From: DATARR01 sp034666985
GTDB lineage: Bacteria > Acidobacteriota > Thermoanaerobaculia > Multivoradales > UBA5704
Length of the DNA stretch: 64,000 nucleotides
Direction of reading: 5' to 3'
Assembly: GCA_034666985.1 (NCBI GenBank)
Contig: JAXDKS010000049.1
Location: forward strand, 7,094 to 71,093
Of the stretch, positions 19,823 to 28,443 are shown piece after piece; the stretch's first letter is position 1, and every line of letters starts with the position of its first letter. The position numbers and the translations under genes were made by a program. The notes under the pieces are model-generated. The model did no database searches. It saw only the letters and a program-made list of their open reading frames with translations, and was not told where the DNA came from.

Positions 19823-21034
19823 CTATCGCCGCAGAGCCATGCGGATTTCCTTCGTCTCCCCTCCCCGCTTCACCGCCAGCACCGCCTCATCGCCCCACCG
19901 CTTGGCAGCCATGAGGCGATTGAGCGTCTCCTTGTCCGGCACGGGCGCGCCGTCGAGCGAGACGATGACGTCGCCCACTTGGACGCCGGCTTTTTCGGCA
20001 GGGGTCTTCTCGGAGACGAGGATGACCTTCAAAGCCTTTTCCCCTTCCACGGGATTGGTGGAGAGGCCGAGGGAGGGATAGAGAGGATCGCTCTGCGCCG
20101 GCAATCCCCAGACGAAATCGGCGTAGGAGGCCTGGACGGTCTTGACGTCGTGGCCCTCCTCGTCGCGGACGTTGACGGGAACGATCGTCGCGATCTTGCC
20201 ATCGAAGTGGCGGGCGGCCTGGCGCTCGATGCCGAGACCGTAGACCACGTGGCCGGAGCCGGCGAGGACGACCATGACGGTCTCCGGCCCGCCGTGCTCC
20301 TTGAGCGTCTTGACGGCGTTGAAGGCCATGGTGGCATCCCAGGTGGCTTGGGCGGCGATCATCGAGTCCCACTGCTCGTCGGTCATGCCGGAGTGGAGGG
20401 GATCGCCGGACTCGAAGAACGATTTGAACAACGTGCGGTGATCGGCGCTCGACGTGTCGACGTCCGTGGGGATGTGGGCCGCCTCTTCGGGCGTCAGATT
20501 TTTGAAACCTTTCTTTCGCACGGCGGTGACCACGTCGCGAGGCGCGTTGACGGCGAACATCCGCACCTTGTGATCGCGGGCGAAGAGGAAGATGTCGCGA
20601 TAGTAGAGCCAGTTGTAGCCCCAGCTCTCGTACCAGCGGGAGGTCTGGAGGAACTGCTCCTCGCTGAGCTGGCCGTTCACCCATGGATCGAGAAACCGCT
20701 GCTCCGTGTAGGGATACATCTCCAATCCCAGGAACACTGGCCGGCCGGAGCGCACCAGCTCTTCGATCACCCGGAGCTGCGAGCGGTGGAAGTCCATGTC
20801 CGTACGGCTCTCCCCCACCAGCAGCAGGCGCACTCCGGCGAGACGCTTCGGCAGCCCGGCCGGCGTGATCACCTCGCCGCTGCGCGTATCCGTGATGCCG
20901 TCCAGCACCACCGGGACCTCCTTGTCCTTGCGGGCCGGATCGCCGACCGCGAGGTGGAGGGATTTATCCTGGGCGTGGAGGGCGGGGGTGAGGAGGAGGG
21001 CGAGGAGAAAGGGGAAAATCTTTTTGGTTGTCAT
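19823..21034 (-). CDS. Exported ChaN-like (haem-binding/Tiki-fold) protein with C-terminal PDZ domain
   Basis: 403 residues. A signal peptide (MTTKKIFPFLLALLLTPALH) leads to a ChaN-like domain at ~60-300: LLLVGESRTDMDFHRSQ, VFLGLEMYP, and a central helical region with FAVNAPRDVVTAVRKKG. The family metal/haem motif, usually G-E-x-H, reads GESR with the His six residues later, so binding may differ. Residues ~310-403 form a PDZ domain (LGLSTNPVEGEKALKV, then EKTPAEKAGVQVGDVIVSLD). ChaN-fold proteins include iron-regulated lipoproteins and Tiki-type proteases. The PDZ domain suggests it binds C-termini of periplasmic proteins. Confidence 0.82.
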   Translation of the reverse strand: MTTKKIFPFLLALLLTPALHAQDKSLHLAVGDPARKDKEVPVVLDGITDTRSGEVITPAGLPKRLAGVRLLLVGESRTDMDFHRSQLRVIEELVRSGRPVFLGLEMYPYTEQRFLDPWVNGQLSEEQFLQTSRWYESWGYNWLYYRDIFLFARDHKVRMFAVNAPRDVVTAVRKKGFKNLTPEEAAHIPTDVDTSSADHRTLFKSFFESGDPLHSGMTDEQWDSMIAAQATWDATMAFNAVKTLKEHGGPETVMVVLAGSGHVVYGLGIERQAARHFDGKIATIVPVNVRDEEGHDVKTVQASYADFVWGLPAQSDPLYPSLGLSTNPVEGEKALKVILVSEKTPAEKAGVQVGDVIVSLDGAPVPDKETLNRLMAAKRWGDEAVLAVKRGGETKEIRMALRR

Positions 21035-21086
21035 GGGGGCCTCGAATTCTATTCTGTCAGACTTCTACCTGACGGCACCGCTGGGG

Positions 21087-21148
21087 ACCCTCATCACCCC
21101 GGCCCTCTTCTCCCAGCCTCCCCCCCGTCCGCCGGGAGAGGCGGGAGA
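21087..21148 (+). repeat. Dispersed hairpin repeat (element 1), copy at 21.1 kb
   Basis: Starts ACCCTCATCACCCCGGCCCT and contains TCTTCTCCC followed after ~17 bases by GGGAGAGGCGGGAG, an imperfect hairpin. The first 28 bases are identical to 63880-63907 inside the mevalonate kinase frame; the right half also occurs at 32464. Here it is intergenic, just upstream of the ChaN-like gene. Confidence 0.8.
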
Positions 21149-21296
21149 ATTAGTCGTAACTGTAACAAAATAAGAAATTTACATCCAGGCCTAGCTTCTA
21201 GGTTCCAAGTAGGTACTTGGGCGAGGCGTTCCTTTGTCAGGATAGGGCATCTCGCCGGATAGTGCCAATGCCAGGACGGCCCGTTGCCACTGCCGC

Positions 21297-21399
21297 TTCG
21301 GAAGGCGGAATAAAAGGGCTCCAGCTCGCTAGGCACGTTTCCGTCCTGCATCGTACTGTCTGTGCTCCACTCCGTCTCGACTTCCGCCGGCGCGGCCCT
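21297..21399 (+). repeat. ~100-bp imperfect direct repeat, copy 1
   Basis: Contains GGAAGGCGG, GGGCTCCA, TAGGCACG and CCGTCCTGCA in the same order and spacing as 21751-21853, and ends at a shared GCGCGGCCC. The copies flank the small gene at 21438-21656. Confidence 0.65.
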
Positions 21400-21437
21400 G
21401 TACATTATGCTGCAAGAGAGGCGCACAAGGAGGAGCC

Positions 21438-21656
21438 ATGACGGTACAGGATTTGAAGGTAGAGGCCAAAGCGTTAGAGGCTGAACTCAAGAGACTGTTG
21501 GTGGAGTTCGAGGCGCGGACTGGATTCCGAGTCTCTGAGATTCGACGCGCCGACGAAGGACCTGAGCCCTACGATCAAGAGGTGTACATCCGTCTCGATC
21601 CCCTTCCTCATCCCGAGCGGCTACCAGTTTTGCGTTCATTCTACGGCCCCGAGTAG
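21438..21656 (+). CDS. Small acidic protein of unknown function
   Basis: 72 residues with an excellent ribosome site (AAGGAGGAG, 3 bases before the ATG), which is the main reason to accept it. A predicted helix with charged heptads (VEAKALEAELKRLLVEFEAR) is followed by FRVSEIRRADE and a strand-rich tail (VYIRLDPLPHPERLPVLRS). It could be an antitoxin-like or phage-derived protein, but no family is recognised. It sits between two copies of a ~100-bp direct repeat. Confidence 0.6.
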   Translation: MTVQDLKVEAKALEAELKRLLVEFEARTGFRVSEIRRADEGPEPYDQEVYIRLDPLPHPERLPVLRSFYGPE

Positions 21657-21750
21657 CTCCTGCCCTGGCCCGTAGGACGGCCCCTTCGAGGAGCAAGAAG
21701 GGCATGGCTGGAGAGCCTGCCTGAGCTTCTGTGATCACAGAACGGCCTCA

Positions 21751-21853
21751 CTCGGGAAGGCGGCATAAACAGGGCTCCAACTCACTAGGCACGGTTCCGT
21801 CCTCCACCGCGCTGTTCTAGCTCCGCTTCCGTCGGGCGCCGCCCGCGCGGCCC
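21751..21853 (+). repeat. ~100-bp imperfect direct repeat, copy 2
   Basis: Second copy of the repeat at 21297-21399 (about 75% alike by eye). The following 180 bases hold no credible gene. Confidence 0.65.
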
Positions 21854-22044
21854 TCGGTCGCTTCGCTCCCTTGCCAAGCCCTGAGCCCGCTGGCTTGCCT
21901 CATCAAGCCGCCTTGGCTTGCCGCATCTTCTCCAGACGTTTCCGACGACAAGGCAGCTCCTCCGGAAGCTCCTTCCCCACCGGGAGACCCACGCTGTGCA
22001 CACTAGGATTTATGGGCAACCCTGCTGTCTAGTCGAGGCCACCT

Positions 22045-22689
22045 CTACTTGATAAGGGAAGACAAAACGGAGAACTGCTCTGCTTCATCCTCAGACCTCT
22101 CCTGCCTCAACCGCAGGAAGGCCCGAAGGATGACCTCCCTTAGATTCATCACAGCGGCTTTATCATCCGCTCCATACGCCTCTAAATCGGCTTCCATCAG
22201 AGTTGCGCGGCTCCTACTACCCTGCGTCTCGACATGCACGGCAATGGCTCGCGCGGGCTGGGGACCTTCCCCGGGAAAAGCGTTGATGTAGAAAATCCTC
22301 TGAGGGGGGTGCCGACGAAACTCCGCCTGAACTTTACGAAGAGTCGCGGCGACCTCTGCAAGACTCTCGCTACTCTTGAGAATCGTGTCCAACGCTTCGA
22401 CATGCCATGTGTTTTCCACCTTCTCTTCCTTGATACCACGCTTGTAACTGCGCCAGAAGCGCTGGAGAACCGATACCGCTTCCGGCGTGTAACGGCGACG
22501 GTCCCCATCCATCAAGGAAGGAACGGCATCGCCATGATGCTCCAGGAGAGTCGTCAGGGATTTCTGGGGAATTCCCGTCTCTCTTACCAGGTCTCCAATG
22601 GAGTAAAGCTTCCTTGTCTCCAGCGCAATAAGTGATTTCCCTCGTTCCTGGCATCTATTTCTGAATCTGTATCTTGAGAGAGAGGCCAA
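22045..22689 (-). CDS. MerR-like HTH regulator
   Basis: Residues ~28-75 form a MerR-type winged helix: KLYSIGDLVRETGIPQKSL and DRRRYTPEAVSVLQRFWRSY. The rest is helical (LAEVAATLRKVQAEFRR; MNLREVILRAFLRLRQE) and may be a dimer or effector domain. The start is uncertain: the TTG at 22689 overlaps the upstream HTH gene by 35 bases, and no ATG or GTG lies in frame before the HTH. The overlap and shared strand make it part of an operon with the XRE gene and perhaps the zinc-finger gene at 22938. Confidence 0.68.
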   Translation of the reverse strand: MASLSRYRFRNRCQERGKSLIALETRKLYSIGDLVRETGIPQKSLTTLLEHHGDAVPSLMDGDRRRYTPEAVSVLQRFWRSYKRGIKEEKVENTWHVEALDTILKSSESLAEVAATLRKVQAEFRRHPPQRIFYINAFPGEGPQPARAIAVHVETQGSRSRATLMEADLEAYGADDKAAVMNLREVILRAFLRLRQERSEDEAEQFSVLSSLIK

Positions 22690-22882
22690 TTGCCCTGCAG
22701 AGCTTGTCCGCTGTTCCGAGTCGTATGTCTCGACCGCCGCCTACCAACTGCGCAATGTTCTCGTGCGAGCTCCCATAGGCTCTCGCTACATCAGCCACGG
22801 TTAGGTTCCGCCTGCCTAGCTCTTCGAGAAATTGCCGCCTGAATTCGGAGGCTAAGCTATCGTCTCCAATCTCAGACGCCAT
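22655..22882 (-). CDS. XRE-type HTH protein
   Basis: 75 residues with an XRE helix-turn-helix: RRNLTVADVARAYGSSHENI followed by AQLVGGGRDIRLGTADKLCR and AIGLSLKIQIQK. It is almost only the DNA-binding domain, as in phage repressors and antitoxins. It is followed with overlap by the MerR-like gene. No toxin gene is adjacent. Confidence 0.75.
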   Translation of the reverse strand: MASEIGDDSLASEFRRQFLEELGRRNLTVADVARAYGSSHENIAQLVGGGRDIRLGTADKLCRAIGLSLKIQIQK

Positions 22883-22937
22883 TTACCGCTCCCTTTATGC
22901 GTCCCTCTATTTGAGCCTTGTCTCCCTCGGCCATCCC

Positions 22938-23135
22938 TCACACCTCCAGGTCTTTTGAAGAGTTGCAGCAGAACCGCTCCGCCAGAAGCCAGTCTTGACG
23001 AGTAACGGCGACGCACTCTGGGCACCCGGCAAGCAGGTGGCGTACTACAGAAAGCCTCTCCCTGATGGCGATGTCTCCCCTGAGGAAGCCCTGGAGCTGG
23101 TCTAGCGAGGGGTGCTTCCGGTTATCGCCATCCAC
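22938..23135 (-). CDS. Small zinc-finger-like (anti-sigma N-terminal type) protein
   Basis: 65 residues with GGAGAA upstream of the ATG. The sequence HPSLDQLQGFLRGDIAIRER, then VRHLLAGCPECVAVTR, has the H-x-x-x-x-C-x-x-C arrangement of anti-sigma/zf-HC2 N-terminal domains. The same arrangement (QHLMSLCATC) opens the TPR protein at 47838. It may be a stand-alone regulator for the HTH-TPR protein encoded divergently at 23326. Confidence 0.55.
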   Translation of the reverse strand: MDGDNRKHPSLDQLQGFLRGDIAIRERLSVVRHLLAGCPECVAVTRQDWLLAERFCCNSSKDLEV

Positions 23136-23325
23136 GGTTTCTCCTCTCCGGTACGGGAGGGATTCTCAAGGCGGGGGAGCTCCACCTATGCACCCCTTGT
23201 TGAGTTGATGAAATTTCACCGTTAGAATTCGCAGGGCGGAACAAATGTCGGGAGAACGTGTCACGCATCTACGGCCTGAGGCACTCACTTCTACGGAGGA
23301 CTCTCATCCGGAAGGAGACTGTTCG

Positions 23326-24788
23326 ATGCCTCGGAAGCTCACGTTCCGCCAGTTGTTGGTGTCGTTTCTGGCACTGTGGAAGGATCTCAGCCCTAAGGAA
23401 ATCGGCGCCGCCGCCAGCATTCCCCAGAAACGGGTGTCTCTGTATTTGCGACGCGGGGAGATCTCCGACGAGGTTCTCGAGAAGCTGCTGGCCGCGATGA
23501 AGTGCTCCCCGGCAATGGTCCACACCGTGACGGCCTGCCTTGAGTTGTTAGAGGCTTTTGAACGGGAAACGGACCTGACGGCGGAGGAGACGGCCGAGAT
23601 CGAAGAGACAGTGCTCCGAGCCGGCCGCTTGATCGGGGAAGGCCTCATCGAGACTGCCCGCCTCTCCCGGGCGATCCCCGTCGAGGGATACCCTGAGGTT
23701 CCCGGCCTCTCTGCCGACCGCATCCGTGCTGGCGAGTTGTCCGAGCGTTTGGAGAGCCTTCCTCCAGAGGTACGGCTGGCCGTGGTCCAGGTGGCCGAAG
23801 AGTGGCAAACCTGGGCTTTGTGTGAGCGGATCTGCGATGCATCGATTCGGGAAGCTTCCCGCAACTTAGACCGTGCGGCAGTCTGGGCTCGCCTCGCTCG
23901 GGAGATCGCGGAACGGGTCCGAGGTCCCGAGGAGTGGCGCAACCGCATCCAGGGCTACGCCGCCGCTCACAGTGCCAACGTCCTGCGAGTCTCTGGAGAC
24001 CTGAAAGCAGCGGACGCCGTTATGGGAGAGGCGAGGAGGCTCTGGTTCGCGGGTACCGATCCTGCCGAGGTACTCGACCCGGGGCGGTTGCTCGACCTGG
24101 AAGCTTCCTTACGAAGGGCTCAGCGCCGCCTCCCTGAGGCCCTGGCTCTCCTCGACGAGGCCGTTGCCGTGGCCGAAGTCCCGAGCGCGCCCTGCTCAAG
24201 AAGGGCTACACCTTGGAAGTCATGGGCGAGTACGAGAGCGCCGTCGAGGCGCTGCTGCTAGCTGCTTCCATGGTCCGGCAGAAGGGCGACGTTCGCCTGG
24301 AGAGAATCCTCTCCGGCAACCTGGCTTTGAATTACTGCCACCTGGGCCGCTTCGTTGAAGCGGCGGAACTGGCAGACCGGGTGCGTGCTGGCGCCATCGA
24401 GACGGGGGACGAGATTGAAGTCCTTCGCATGACCTGGACGCAGGGCCGCATCGCGGCCGGACTCGGACGTAGAGAAGAAGCTCGGAGTCTGCTGGCCCAG
24501 GCGCGGCGGGAGTTCGCTGCCCGCAATATGGACTATGACGTTACCCTGGCCCTGCTTGAAGAATCGGCCCTCCTCCTCGACGAGGGCCGATTGGCGGAGG
24601 TCAAAGCGCTGACCCGGGAGTTGGCGGCTGCTTTCAACTCCAAGGGGGTGCACCAGGAGGCCTTGGCCGCTCTGCGCCTTTTCCAGCAGGCCGCCGAGCG
24701 CGAGGAGGCCACCGCCGAGCTGGCCCGCCACGTCCTCGGCTACCTCTTCCGAGCCCGCTACGCCCCAGGCCTCCGGTTTCAATCATGA
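23326..24788 (+). pseudogene. HTH-TPR regulator disrupted by one frameshift
   Basis: The ATG at 23326 follows GGAAGGAGA at good spacing. The N-terminal ~60 residues contain an XRE-like HTH (LSPKEIGAAASIPQKRVSLY). Helical repeats follow. Near 24180 the frame shifts: the first frame reads nonsense (SAPCSRRATPWKSW) to 24261, while another frame carries on sensibly from ERALLKKGYTLEVMGEYESA to the TGA at 24788. The restored protein of ~487 residues has TPR-like repeats to the end, and its last ~60 residues (EALAALRLFQQAAEREE...LFRARYAPGLRFQ) match the end of the protein at 47838. The slip could be a real mutation or a sequence error. Confidence 0.78.
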
Positions 24789-25132
24789 ACGACCATCGCG
24801 GGGTCCAAGCCGGGGCCTTCCTCTGCTGGAGCGGGAGGAGCCGCTAGGCCGCTGGGGTCCAGGCTTGGACCCGCCTTTTGCAAGACAGTCGAACCTGAAG
24901 CGTCGGACGGTTCGGAGATGAGATCCCGGAGCCGAGCGAGAAGGACGGACGGAGCAGTGGTGAGGAGGGACGCGGCTAGGGTAGGGCAAGGATAGTGCGG
25001 TGCATGGAATCGGGTTCTCCACAGCGGCCACAGGCCATTGAGGCCCGAGGGGCCGCGCTCCGTCAGCTTAGGTGCAAAAGCACGACCGAGCCGGCCCTCC
25101 CTAAACTGTCAAAAACGGGGTGTGCAAGCCAT

Positions 25133-25166
25133 GTTCACGTACCTACAAAAACCTAGGTACGTGAAC
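25133..25166. repeat. Perfect 13-bp inverted repeat with 8-base spacer
   Basis: GTTCACGTACCTA and TAGGTACGTGAAC are exact reverse complements separated by CAAAAACC. There is no T-tract after it and no gene ends nearby, so it is more likely a protein-binding site, recombination site or remnant of an element end than a terminator. Confidence 0.75.
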
Positions 25167-25381
25167 CCAGAGAGCGATCCAAGGCTCGCTCTGTTCGACG
25201 CGCCAGGGCGCGCCGGAAAAGCCAATTTGCTGCCAGCGCCGCTCTCCTCGGTTCCAGCGTCGCTGCCAGCGCGCTAGAGCGGATCGAGGTGGCGCTCCCC
25301 TTCCGCTCAAGCGCCCTTGAGCGCCGCCACACGGCTCATCGCTCAAGCTCCAATCTTGGCGTTAGGTGATTTGATCCGGGC

Positions 25382-25863
25382 GAGGGTTCGAGCCCGGGCC
25401 AATCCCGCTTCGATTCTCGCGGCGCCCGCACTGGCTAGCTCCTCCTCCCACCCCCGGCCCGCAGGGCCGCACAGCTAACCCTCCGTCCGTGCTACGCGGC
25501 TCCGCCGCTTCGCACATAGCAGCTCGCCCGCATTCGCAGCTTCGCCGCTCAAGCGGGAAAGCATTCGCCGCGACAAGCTCGGCTAGGATGGCGAAGGCCG
25601 TTCGCCAAGAGGTCAATGGCGCTCCGTCCGGCAGTGCAGCCTCACGGGCAGCCAGTGGCTTGGCTGGCCCGCCCCTACAAGGACGCGACAGCGGCGGCGG
25701 GTGCGACCAACGGGAGCATCCTCTCCGTTTTCGGCGCCCGTTTACGGCAGCCGAAAACATGGCTGGCTCCCCTCCCAACCCCGGCCCGCAGGGCCGCACC
25801 AGCTAACCCCCCCCGCCCCAGCGCCGCGAGAATCGCGGCGGGATTGCCCGGTCTCGAACCCTC
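25382..25863. mobile_element. 482-bp element bounded by ~44-bp imperfect inverted repeats (MITE-like)
   Basis: The left arm (25382-25425) starts GAGGGTTCGAGCCCGGG and ends GATTCTCGCGGCGC. The right arm (25821-25863) is its reverse complement with about three mismatches and one indel. Just inside each arm is a shared block around CCCCGGCCCGCAGGGCCGCA. No transposase frame lies between the arms. It could be a non-autonomous transposable element or a nested set of dispersed repeats. Confidence 0.6.
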
Positions 25864-26173
25864 ACCTGGATACGTTCCCGGTGATCCCTGAAGGGATGGG
25901 GGTCCTCTTGGTCAGCGCGGGGCGGATCTCTATTACCGGAGCACCTCGCTTGGCGATGCGAGATTCGGGCGGGCATCTGGGAAAGCTACCAAACGGCCGG
26001 CAGCTCATTGGCACCGGCGAGGCCTCGATGCCTCAGGGGCCCGTGTCAGCGGGTGAGGGTGGCCCGTCGTTTCGGCCTCTTCTTTCCCCACCTGGACAGA
26101 GCTGAGACAGTTCCGTGCGGGTTCGAGGCCCGCCGGTGCCAATGAATCGCTCCGCGCATGGAGCGGATTCAAC

Positions 26174-26350
26174 TGCCCGCCCGATCGCCACGTCGAGCTC
26201 GTGGCGCAGCAGCTCGAGGACGCGGCGGGCGCCGGCTTCGCCGGCCACCGCGAGGCCCCAGAGAACGGGTCGGCCTACGAGCACGGCGCGCGCGCCGAGC
26301 GCCAGGGTTTTGAGCACGTCGGTGCCGCGGCGGTTTCCGCCCGTGACGAC
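26174..26350 (-). pseudogene. C-terminal fragment of an FMN-dependent alpha-hydroxy-acid dehydrogenase
   Basis: The minus-strand frame contains GGNRRGTDVLKTLALGARAV, LVGRPVLWGLAVAGEAGARR and VLELLRHELDVAIGR. This is the FMN-phosphate-binding end of LldD/lactate-oxidase family proteins (consensus DGGIRRGTDVLKALALGA). Both the preceding ~300 residues and the usual C-terminal tail are missing, so it is a gene remnant. Confidence 0.7.
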
Positions 26351-26490
26351 TAGCATGAGCATGCCGCCGATGCCGCCGCACATACCTCCGAACCCGACGA
26401 CCGAGCTCTCCACTTACTTGGCACCTATTCCTACCCCCGATGAGGAGGCCGCCCCATAGCGGCTCGGTATTATTGAGGTCGAGCACTTGT

Positions 26491-26712
26491 CTATGAGAGA
26501 GCCTCTCGCCTGTTGCGAGAGGCTAACCGGCCGTCAATAAATGTTCGGGCTCGCGGGAGAGGTCCCACGAAGCAGACAGCGGGCGAGAGCGCGCAACAAG
26601 GCCGAGACCGAGCGCGCTTTGAAAGCCGCTCCCAGCTTAGACCGCAAGGAGCTGTGCTTGCCCGGTGAACCGCCAGGAGGGAGAAGACGAGGAAGAGTGT
26701 GAGGAAGCGCAT
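26491..26712 (-). CDS. Possible small secreted Cys-containing peptide
   Basis: 73 residues from the ATG at 26712, with GGAGAAAGGAC upstream. It begins with a good signal peptide (MRFLTLFLVFSLLAVHRAST). The remainder is Arg/Ser/Cys-rich (PCGLSWERL, RPCCALSPAVCFVG) and lacks any recognised motif. It may be real or a degraded 5' end of a longer exported protein. Confidence 0.35.
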   Translation of the reverse strand: MRFLTLFLVFSLLAVHRASTAPCGLSWERLSKRARSRPCCALSPAVCFVGPLPRARTFIDGRLASRNRREALS

Positions 26713-26883
26713 GTCCTTTCTCCTATAGGGAGATGTCGTAGGTGACCGCTTCGCCGGCGCGGCGCCCTGGCCTCTTTTGCAGAACTTGAAAGACACAACT
26801 CCGAGCTTTTACCATCAACATTCAAGTTCTTCAGCTACATCTTGAAAAGGGGATGGAATCCACCACCCTTTGAGGAGGAGCTT

Positions 26884-28062
26884 ATGAAAGACAAGAATGA
26901 CGAGACTCTTTCGAACCAACCTGAGGAGAAAAAGACCGAGATCGATCGTCGTCGCTTTCTCGGCACCGCGGGTGCGGTTTCGGTCGGCGCGCTGGCCGGG
27001 TTGTTCGGAGGAGGGGCGCAGTTGTTGGCAGAACGTAGCGGAAATCTGGGCGGAGCCGACCCAAGCAACAGATCCCTACCCCGGAAGCGCATCATGGTAC
27101 GAGTCACGATCGACATTTTCTCCGGGCGCCCCAATCCCGTCTGGATTCTCGACGAGCCCTTGGCGAAAGAAGTTCTGCGTCAGATCTCTGCCGAGCCAGG
27201 AGTCATCTCCCCGGCGGACCAGGATCGTGGCGTCCTGGGCTTCCGCGGGTTGTTGCTCGAGATCGAGGGAGAAGACAAACTTCCCTGGAAGATTCGCTTG
27301 GCCGGCGGGTTCAGCAAGCAGGAATCCCGCGGCCTCGAGATCGCCGAGCAGCTGATCGCGAGCCTGGGAAGGGCGACGGTCCTGCCCGCCCATGGCGAGG
27401 CCGACCGCAAGGCGTTCGAGGGGCTGGATCTGGTGACGCTGGTGCGGCAGGAGCTCAATAACGTCCCGCTGGACGGAGCCGCCGCGCCGGTCGACCTGTC
27501 AAGCCCTTCGCCGACCGCGACCGCGCCGGTCCAGAAAGCCGCCAATCAGCTCGGCGGGAACAACGACGTCATCTACGGTTGGACCACCTACACCCAGGGC
27601 GCATGCCTGTACGAGGCTTCGGGCTTTAATCCCTCCTACTGGAATGCGAGCAATGTCCAACAGTACAACAACTGCTACAACTACGCCACCAATCGGCGCA
27701 CCGACACCTTCGCCCAGCCCGGTCGGGCGACCGGGGCGGGTACGACGATCATGCAATGCTCCACGGTGGCCAACGGGGCGGTCAGCGACCAGAATCTGGC
27801 TTATCCCAACTGCGGCGCCTCCAATCTGGCACCGCGGGATCGCATGGCCCTGGTGATCTGGCCGGGTGTCGACTACCACTGGTACCGCCGCCACAACGGT
27901 TCGGGAAATGACGAGTTCTGGGGGCACAAGCCGGGCTCGACGGCGGCCCGCAACACCGACAACAGCGGTCGGGTGGTCTACAACCCGGAGACCGCAAACC
28001 GCGGGGGCTACACGGTTTTCTGCGGCTATTTCTATTCACCGTCGAACGTGGTGATTCAGTAA
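26884..28062 (+). CDS. Tat-exported protein with a DIFSGRPNP domain and a Cys/His-containing C-terminal domain
   Basis: 392 residues from the ATG at 26884 (GAGGAGGAG upstream). Residues ~15-50 are a twin-arginine signal (DRRRFLGTAGAVSVGALAGL). Domain 1 (~70-180) starts VRVTIDIFSGRPNPVW and includes LGFRGLLLEIEG. A Pro/Ser/Thr linker leads to domain 2 (~215-392): NNCYNYATNRRTDTFAQPG, then LVIWPGVDYHWYRRH, FWGHKPGSTAARNTDNSG and FCGYFYSP. The invariant-looking Cys, His and Asn/Asp suggest a papain- or NlpC-like hydrolase, but this is inference from motif spacing only. The next gene encodes a second copy of domain 1. I do not know a named family for the whole protein. Confidence 0.78.
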   Translation: MKDKNDETLSNQPEEKKTEIDRRRFLGTAGAVSVGALAGLFGGGAQLLAERSGNLGGADPSNRSLPRKRIMVRVTIDIFSGRPNPVWILDEPLAKEVLRQISAEPGVISPADQDRGVLGFRGLLLEIEGEDKLPWKIRLAGGFSKQESRGLEIAEQLIASLGRATVLPAHGEADRKAFEGLDLVTLVRQELNNVPLDGAAAPVDLSSPSPTATAPVQKAANQLGGNNDVIYGWTTYTQGACLYEASGFNPSYWNASNVQQYNNCYNYATNRRTDTFAQPGRATGAGTTIMQCSTVANGAVSDQNLAYPNCGASNLAPRDRMALVIWPGVDYHWYRRHNGSGNDEFWGHKPGSTAARNTDNSGRVVYNPETANRGGYTVFCGYFYSPSNVVIQ

Positions 28063-28104
28063 TCCGGATGGGCTGGCCCTGCGATGGGTCCTCGAGGTGA
28101 TGGG

Positions 28105-28407
28105 ATGCGCGTCGAGGTCGACATCTTCAGCGGCCGGCCCAGTCCTTTCTGGACCGCGAGCCCGCAGGAAGCGGAGGCGCTCACCGACCGCCTCCGCCTC
28201 CTGACCGGGATCTCGAGCCGCCTCGAAGAGGACGGCGGTCTGGGCTATCGAGGCCTCGTGGTGACCGGCCTTCCGGGGTACGGCGACATCCGGATCTGGA
28301 ACAGCCGGGTGACCGTGGGGAGCGGGGAGGAGGCGAAACTCTTTGCCGACCGGCGGATAAGCCGGCCGGCGGTGAGGAGCCGGCGGAGCGCTCGACAGCC
28401 AGAGTGA
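28105..28407 (+). CDS. Stand-alone DIFSGRPNP-type domain protein, paralogue of the neighbour's N-terminal domain
   Basis: 100 residues from the ATG at 28105. MRVEVDIFSGRPSPFWTAS and GGLGYRGLVVTG line up with domain 1 of the preceding protein (VRVTIDIFSGRPNPVW; GVLGFRGLLLEI). It has no signal peptide. It begins 43 bases after the upstream stop, so the two are probably co-transcribed. The end (SRPAVRSRRSARQ) is basic and unlike the paralogue, possibly degraded. A role as binding partner or immunity-like partner of the Tat-exported protein is conceivable but unproven. Confidence 0.65.
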   Translation: MRVEVDIFSGRPSPFWTASPQEAEALTDRLRLLTGISSRLEEDGGLGYRGLVVTGLPGYGDIRIWNSRVTVGSGEEAKLFADRRISRPAVRSRRSARQPE

Positions 28408-28443
28408 CCATGACCCGAATCAGTAGTGGTAGCGGGAGACCGG

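Larger units (their letters stand above)
24789..26160. other. Gene-free, repeat-rich region
   Basis: No convincing gene. Open frames on both strands are Pro/Arg/Ala-rich, lack ribosome sites and arise from high GC. The region holds a 13-bp inverted repeat (25133-25166) and an element bounded by ~44-bp inverted repeats (25382-25863). Confidence 0.6.

Noticed and set aside
21785..22003. 72-codon minus-strand frame
   Set aside because: Composition and lack of a start signal; it lies on the second copy of the ~100-bp direct repeat.
25362..25806. Open frames on both strands, some over 100 codons
   Set aside because: They result from repeats and very high GC; no starts with ribosome sites and no protein motifs.
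26011..26136. tRNA-like pieces: GGCACCG ... CGGTGCC acceptor arms and a T-arm-like GCGGG-TTCGAGG-CCCGC
   Set aside because: The distance (~125 bases) is too long, the D-loop lacks GG, no seven-base anticodon loop forms, and CCA is absent. It partly overlaps the alpha-hydroxy-acid dehydrogenase remnant region.
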